Part shown: positions 58,351 through 64,000 of the stretch, in pieces | Layout of the letters: every line of letters starts with the position of its first letter | Position numbering within the stretch: position 1 is the first letter of the stretch | Assembly (NCBI RefSeq): GCF_003945595.2 | Contig: NW_024104757.1 | Location: 1-64,000 of the forward strand | Direction: 5' to 3' | Length of the DNA: 64,000 bases | DNA from: Pipra filicauda | Taxonomy: Eukaryota > Chordata > Aves > Passeriformes > Pipridae | Program-made: the position numbers and the translations under genes | Notes under the pieces: generated by a model | What the model saw: only the letters and a program-made list of their open reading frames with translations | Database searches by the model: none | Told to the model about the DNA's origin: nothing

Positions 58351-61300
58351 TGGGATCTAAATCTCTGTTGTCTGTTCACTGCTGAGGTTGAACTATTGAG
58401 CAGGTGCATGACTGGCATAAATCAAAGCCTGCAACCATATTTAATATCATTTCTTGTCCCTTTTTGCACCCATGTGAGAGACTGGAAGGATTATGGAGTA
58501 GCAGGATATGGATTCTTCTAGGAATAAATGAGTTTTTCTCTGCCACGTAAATACACCCAAATTTTATTTTTGGAAAATGTTCCTGCCTCAATCTTCATTC
58601 CAAGCACTAATGAGATGGGATGACTTATAAGATCCTGGGTTGGAAAGATTTGAGGAGACTGGGGGGAGGAGGGACTGCAAGAAGTCTTTGCTTATGTGTG
58701 TCCATGGGTGCCCTGCACATTATCCACCTTCTCCAGGTGTCTTGGGGTTTGTTTCTCCTCAAAGCAGGAGATGTGATCCTGAGTTCATGAGTGAGGGCAC
58801 ACAGAGGAAGTGGGAAGTGAACTTGAGCTGGTGATGGTGTTGTTCCATGGCAGGGAGTCCGTGCCTCTGCCATCACCAGGACATCCAGTCCTGTTCCCAT
58901 GTGTGTCTGTGCTTCTCTCCCACTCACAATCCCTGTTTTCTGGGGTTCCCTGGCTGCCACATCGAGCACAGGGAGGTGTTTGTCCAAACTCTTTCTGTAG
59001 TGAGTGAACAGAGGAGGGGAAATGTGAGAATCCAGTCTGTGCCCCACTGCCTTTAGAGAAAGAGTCTCTTGGGAAGCTGCTCTCCTTGGCTTCATCCCTG
59101 CTCCTCATCCTCACTCCCTGTGGGTGCTGCTGGCTGAGTTGCCTGCCTGCCTTCTTCCCTGTGCTCCTGAGTGCTTGGGCAGGAGAGGCCAGGGCTCCAA
59201 GGGGTGCAGTTCTTTTTTGGTTGCCACTGCTGTCCCCGTGGGTGACAGGGAGCCCTCTCCTGCCTTTGTCCAGCAATGCTCTGCTCTGCTCCTGCCCCCA
59301 GACCCGCCCTCCTACCTGGCTGCCAGGTGAACCAGCCTCTGGGAGTTGATCTGTTGTTTCTCTGCAGAGAAAGGAAAGGAAAAGTTTGGTTTGCAAGCTG
59401 AAAAGTAAAACGGAAACCCTGGGTTTGAAGATGTTTAATTTTCCCTGGGGAGGGAAAGGAAGAGCAGAGCAAGAGCATAAACAGCAGCAGCTGATGTCCC
59501 CATGGCACGACAGCTCGGAGAGCAGCTGTGGGAAAGCCCCACATGTGGCTCCCTTCTGCTTCTGTGGGCAGGAAACCTTCCACAGAAGGGCTCCTGTGTC
59601 CCTTTTGGGGGGCTGGCTGTTGTCCTTGCCAAGGGGCTTGGCATTGCAAGGACAAACACTGGCCCTGTTGTAGAAGTTTGGGGAAACTGAGGCCAAAGGG
59701 CAAGAAGTGTCCACTGTCGATGTGGACCAGACCCCCCACATCTGGCCGGGAAAGGTCTCCCCAAAATGCCAAATCCCACTGGGATGGACAAAGTGCTGCC
59801 AGCTCGCCTGGGAGAAGGTTTTGCCTGACTCCTTCCACACCAGGGCAAAGCTACAGAGCCCCAAAGCCAAACCAGTCCTCCTGCATATTCCACCGGATAA
59901 ATTGTCCTGGAAGGGATTAGATTAGTGGATTAAGGGAAGTGCCTTGCAGCTGGGACTGTTACTTAGAGCCAGACTGTTACCTGCAAAGCTGTGGGGAATA
60001 TCTTGCTGGCATTAAAAAGAAAATAATAATAATAATGCCACGTCCTAAATCTCTGCTGGGTGTTGTGAAACTGCAGATCGGTGAGGGAAGGTTTTAACAC
60101 CGGGATGGGGCTTTGGGCCAAGCTCAGGTGTGAGCCCAGAGCTGGGCTTTGTGTCTGGGCAGGTTTGGGGCAGCACTGAGCCAGCTGGGGGTTCTCAGGG
60201 GTGGTGCTGGCAGGCTGTGTTTGCTCTGGGTGAGGGGCCCGGGCGCAGGAGTGGTTTGGTGCTGAGAACACACCTGTTATCAGCAGGCAGGGAGGGCCCT
60301 GAAACCAAAGCTGTGTCTGTCCCAGCTCGGTTCCACCTCTGCTTGCCTGCAAACTACTTAAGTAGCTTTTCCTGAATGCTGCAGTTCCCGGGCTGGGCGC
60401 TGCAGGGATCACCTGCCACCGTGGGGAGGAGGTGAGTCCTGGCTCTGTGAGCCTCCCAAATCTTCCTTTTCCATCACCTGTCCTCACAGATCAGCAATTC
60501 AGGGGATTTTCCGTGTCTGCACTGGCATTTCTTTCCAACTGAGCCAATCCATGTCTGTGTATTCTGTGAACAGAATTAAGTAGGTATTGGGACAAAATAC
60601 AGTTTAAACAGAGAAGTTCATAATTTCCTGCTACTGTATCTACAGCTGGGTTGCTGTTGACAGCTTCTCATCTCTGGCTGGTGTTGCTTCTGGGTACACT
60701 GGGATTTATTTTCTCATTAGAACCCTCTGAGAGTGTGGAGGGGGAAGAGAGACGGGTCTTTTCCTACCTCCTGATAAGAAATTCAGCCTTTGCCTCCAAA
60801 CTGAAATTCTCAGGCAGTGGGGATGGGCAGATTCCTGCTGCCTCCTCAGTGCTCGGGATGTCACAGCGGTAAAAGGGAGGGAAATCATTTTTAATCCCTG
60901 TGTGTGTGAGAGACATCTTTTACTCGAGGTTTGGGCTTTCTCTTGAGATAAATCCCCCTCTCTAAGCTCTCCAGACCCCAGACTAGAGCAGACAGTGGCC
61001 GTTACATCTCCCTTTGAGGTCTAACCCGGAGTGGTGGTGGTGGCTCAGTTAATTTTGCCTTGTGACTCTGCTTCCTCCAGTGAGCAGCACCCAGGCTTGT
61101 GCTGCTGGAGCTGTAGGGCTGCAGCTTAAATTCCTCCCCCAGGGCTGTGAGCCAGCTGGGCACCCATCCCAGCCGAGACATCCTGTGTCTAACCCACATC
61201 TGAGCAAGGTGGTCGCTGCCCCCATCCCTTCCTTGCAGACCCAGAGCACTGAAGTGATGCTCAGCATGGCTGAGGGTTCCTTTGAAGCCATCTCTGGTGA

Positions 61301-61807
61301 TTAAAGGAAAAAAACGGTGCTGTTCCCCCTCTGTTTGCTATTTGACCTTGGGCAAGTCGCTTAAATGTTCACAGTTGTTAAAAGGAGGGATGTTCTGTGA
61401 CAGTTGAGGTCTCGGTGAGCGCGTGGAGGGGGAAGGTGAAGGATCCCAGAAGGAAAATAATTGGTACTTATAGCGTGTAATTGGCAGCCTGACAACTCCT
61501 GAGCTCTGGAGTGGTGCCTCTCCTCTGCAGCAGCAGGAGGCAGAGCGATGCCTAAACCTCATCCCCACACTGGCAGCTTCACCCAGTCACTCCCCCGTGG
61601 GTTATCTGGCTGAGGGGAAGAAAGAAAAGTCACGGAAACTGTCCCATCTGTACCTGTCTCTTAACACCTGTGCAGTGATGGAGGTCAAACACATGCTCTG
61701 TGAAGTCAGGGGTCACTAATTAGCACCTCATTGGGTGATAATGGGGAGTTTGATCCCTGTCCAGTGTAGCTGTGGCAGGGCTGTGCCACAGCTGGTTCAA
61801 GGTGTTC

Positions 61808-61915
61808 ACACCTCGAATTGTGGAATTGTCAAGATTGGAGAAAACCTTTAATTTAAGATTGTCAAATCCAACCATCTCCTGCATTCTGCTCATCCCTCTG
61901 ACGAGCAGCACTTCC
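61808..61915 (-). mobile_element. CR1-like 3' fragment (short)
   Basis: GAATTGTGGAATTGTCAAGA...GAAAACCTTTAATTTAAGAT...CAAATCCAACCATC resembles the 5045-type CR1 3' terminus on the minus strand. Short and diverged. Confidence 0.6.
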
Positions 61916-62913
61916 AGCTCTGCCAGGTCTGTCCCTCTCCCTTAGGGGTGAGAAGTCAGAGCACATCAACCCTGAGAATGAGGCAACAGATTGTTTTACT
62001 CCTAAATTAGTGTTTGTGAAGGAGCTTAATGTCTTGCTAACCCGTTCTGCCTTTCCCAGAATAACCACGGGCCACCTTCCCGAGGTGCTGTTAGCAAAGC
62101 AGCAGTTTGGTGGGCTGGGTGTTGGTAACCCTGCAGGATTCCTTTCCTTTGGGACTGACACAGTGAAGGGCTCATAACAGGTTACTGAGAGGCATCTGCT
62201 GCCTCCTGCTCAGCCCCTGTCCTGGTCTGGTGGCCTCTCCCCTCTGAAGAAGCTGGAGAGAGGGAGCACTTTACAGGGCAAATAAATGACTCAGTCTAAT
62301 GAGTAAGGTAATTGCCATTCACTGTTAGATGAGGCTAAAGTGGGTCAGGTTTGTTTGTGAAACTCCATGGAGGCACCATCTGTTCTCTGTGCCCCGTCTC
62401 AGGGGCTGGAGATGGGATTTGGGTGAAACTGCTTCCCTGGGAGGCTGTGGAGCAGCACAGGAGATGTCCTGCTCATTAGGCAGGGGGGTGGGTCTCTGGA
62501 GGTGACCCTGTGTGGCTGTAGGGAAGTGCCTGCAGCCCTGATCCTCAGAGATCCCTTAATTGATTTCACTGGGAGAGGGGACCCCGAATCCTTTGTCTCT
62601 CTGCTACAACTGGCCAGCTCTAAGATAAGGCTGGACAGGACACTGAGAGGTCATTAGACCTCCTTTAGCCCGAAGGCAGGATTGGATTTTCCCAAACCAT
62701 GTCTGACAGGTGTGTGTCTCACCCGTCACAAACCCTTGGAGAGAAACTTGGCACCAGTGTGGTTTGTGTCCTTTAACCCTGCCTCTGTCCCAGATCCTCC
62801 CATGCCTGCAAGCCCGTGGGGATGGGGACTGTCCCTTTCAGGGATGAGGTGTCTGTGATACCCAGTTTCAGCCCTCAACCCTGCTGTGTCTAACACCCTC
62901 TCTCTTCTCACAG

Positions 62914-63181
62914 CCCACAGCATGTGAGCAGCAGGGGAAGCCTGGAGTGGAATCCCTGCCTGCCCACGCCTGGACTCGACACTGCTGGGGCCACATCTTG
63001 CAATAAGAGGAAGAGGAAAAGACAGTTCAGCCACCACTGCTAAAAATGGGAAGCAGCATCTATCCAGCAACCTGGGAAGGGGAGCTCCGGGGGCATCCCT
63101 GGCAGTGCTGCCGCCGGATGGACACAGCCCTGTGCCAGTGAGGGGTCAGGGCAGCGTGGCTCGGGGGGCTGTGGGGGCAGC
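62914..63181 (+). other. SLC45A3: SLC45A3 5' leader part of the first coding exon
   Basis: The pyrimidine-rich acceptor CTCTCTCTTCTCACAG ends at 62913. From there to the ATG at 63182 the coding frame has a TAA at 63041-63043 and no in-frame ATG after it, which fixes the start. The leader contains a minimal AUG-UGA (62922-62927) and a 31-codon uORF (63046-63141). The exact exon start is inferred from the splice motif. Confidence 0.6.
63046..63141 (+). CDS. Upstream ORF in the SLC45A3 leader (31 codons)
   Basis: An ATG with A at -3 and G at +4 opens MGSSIYPATWEGELRGHPWQ and continues to TGA at 63139-63141, ending 40 bases before the SLC45A3 start. It is in a different frame from SLC45A3. It would be expected to reduce initiation at the main start if translated; its peptide matches no family that I recognise. 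Confidence 0.4.
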   Translation: MGSSIYPATWEGELRGHPWQCCRRMDTALCQ

Positions 63182-64000
63182 ATGTTCTTCCAGAGCCGCA
63201 GGACCCAGCTGCTGCTGGTCAACTCGCTGACCTTCGGGCTGGAGGTGTGCCTGGCTGCAGGGATCACCTACGTGCCACCGCTGCTGCTGGAGGTGGGCGT
63301 GGAGGAGAAGTTCATGACCATGGTTTTGGGTAGGCAGCTTTTATCTCCTCTTTGAGGTGCTCGTTTCCCCTTTGAGCCTGGAGGGCAGGGGTGAATGAAT
63401 ACAGGCCTGGTGGTCGCAGGGCTACTCTTCTATCAAGGGCAGCCTTGTGTTTGGAGGAGGGGGCTGTGAGCCACTGAAGCCTCCCAAGTTCTTGAAACAT
63501 CCCAGGCTTTGTAGAGTGTGTACAAACCAGCGTCCTCCGGATCTGTCTTCTTAACACCACCTCTTTCTCTTTTCCAGGGATAGGACCAGTCCTTGGCTTA
63601 GTTTTTGTCCCTCTGATCGGATCTGCCAGCGACCACTGGCACAGCAGCTACGGCCGGAGGAGACCTTTCATCTGGGTGCTTTGCCTGGGAGTCCTGCTGA
63701 GCCTCTTCGTGATCCCCCACGCCAGCAGCCTGGCCAGCCTGTTTGCCCTCAACCCTCGCCCCCTGGAGATCGCCTTCCTCATCCTGGGCATCGGGCTGCT
63801 GGATTTCTGCGGCCAGGTGTGCTTCACTCCCCTGGAGGCCCTGCTCTCCGACCTCTTCCAGGAGCCGGACAACTGCCGCCAGGCCTTCTCCATGTACGCC
63901 TTCATGATCAGCCTGGGGGGCTGCATCGGGTACCTGCTGCCAGCCATCGACTGGGGGGGCAGCTTCCTGGCCCCCTACCTGGGAGGGCAGGAGACCTGCC
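63182..64000 (+). CDS. SLC45A3: SLC45A3 (prostein) sugar-transporter-like protein, 5' part, runs off the window
   Basis: Exons 63182-63329 and 63578-64000 (continuing past the window) join in phase 1 through GTAGGC...TTTCCAG and give the first 190 residues. The family is a 12-TM MFS-type H+/sugar symporter group (SLC45), acting in plasma or vesicle membranes. The reading contains the family landmarks: TM1 LVNSLTFGLEVCLAAGITYV (about 12-31), EEKFMTMVLGIGPVLG, the RRRPF motif (76-80), PLEIAFLILGIGLLDFCGQV (about 110-129), CFTPLEALLSDLF, and the TM segment YAFMISLGGCIGYLLPAIDW (about 155-174). Near-identity to mammalian SLC45A3 in these blocks makes the call secure. The N-terminus has 8 residues before the conserved QLLLV against about 17 in human. 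Confidence 0.95.
63330..63577 (+). other. SLC45A3: SLC45A3 intron between the first two coding exons
   Basis: 248 bp, GT-AG, phase 1; no feature visible in it. Confidence 0.9.

Larger units (their letters stand above)
46011..62913 (+). other. SLC45A3: Inferred SLC45A3 intron 1
   Basis: About 17 kb with no recognisable protein-coding exon. It contains two CR1 fragments (58160, 61808), a duplicated ~0.25 kb block (53021 and 56218), an AG/GGAAGG-rich region (51085-51120 and 51540-51565), a (GGA)n run (about 56757-56783), an (AAT)n run near 60022, and otherwise single-copy sequence. A MEF2-like CTAAAAATAA occurs at 55890-55899 in an AT-rich patch. It is an intron only if the 45 kb island is the promoter. 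Confidence 0.5.

Noticed and set aside
1..64000. Bacterial-type systems (operons, CRISPR, ribosome binding sites, phage), tRNA, rRNA, ERV
   Set aside because: The spliced vertebrate genes and CR1 elements show that this is nuclear animal DNA, and none of these features was seen on either strand.

Overview
The window is vertebrate genomic DNA, almost certainly from a bird. It has short compact introns, sharply bounded CpG islands, and about fifteen 5'-truncated CR1 LINE fragments whose 3' ends carry the avian ATTCTRTGATTC-type tail. There are no SINE/Alu-type elements and no prokaryotic features. Three protein-coding genes lie head to tail on the + strand: RAB29 (RAB7L1), NUCKS1 and the start of SLC45A3. 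A few hundred bases at the left edge end in a poly(A) signal and are probably the 3' end of SLC41A1. This is the gene order of the human 1q32 PARK16 interval; in chicken these genes are, as far as I recall, on microchromosome 26. Exons were read by hand from reading-frame continuity, GT/AG sites and known mammalian family sequences.

Layout. 1-385: probable 3' UTR end of the upstream gene. 425-985: G-rich minisatellite that fills the gap before RAB29. 1006-7903: RAB29 promoter and five coding exons (205 codons), with seven CR1 fragments in its introns. 7904-11400: RAB29 3' region. 11425-13455: two tandem copies of an ~0.8 kb non-coding block, the second running into the NUCKS1 CpG island. 13380-14960: that island, with two CCAAT boxes, two GC boxes and a YY1-type site. 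14204-26225: NUCKS1 coding exons. 26226-~32250: a long NUCKS1 3' UTR with a proximal AATAAA at 28624 and weaker distal candidates. ~32260-44820: intergenic. 44830-46010: a second GC-rich island, inferred to be the SLC45A3 promoter and non-coding exon 1. 46010-62913: SLC45A3 intron 1. 62914-64000: SLC45A3 leader and its first two coding exons; the gene runs off the window.

Functions. RAB29 is a prenylated Golgi/lysosome small GTPase that recruits and activates LRRK2. NUCKS1 is a disordered, heavily phosphorylated chromatin protein related to RAD51AP1. SLC45A3 is a 12-TM sugar-transporter-like membrane protein. They form a conserved synteny block, not a pathway.

The most interesting signals are: an extra in-frame 153-bp NUCKS1 exon (24361-24513) that resembles the later exon at 25298-25447 and is absent from the 243-aa mammalian protein; a NAGNAG acceptor on that later exon; the tandem duplication abutting the NUCKS1 island, with CpG decay in only one copy; a CR1 tail ending about 20 bp from a RAB29 splice acceptor; upstream AUGs in the SLC45A3 leader; and a locally duplicated ~0.25 kb block in SLC45A3 intron 1. 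I saw no convincing tRNA, rRNA, CRISPR, ERV or selenocysteine feature.
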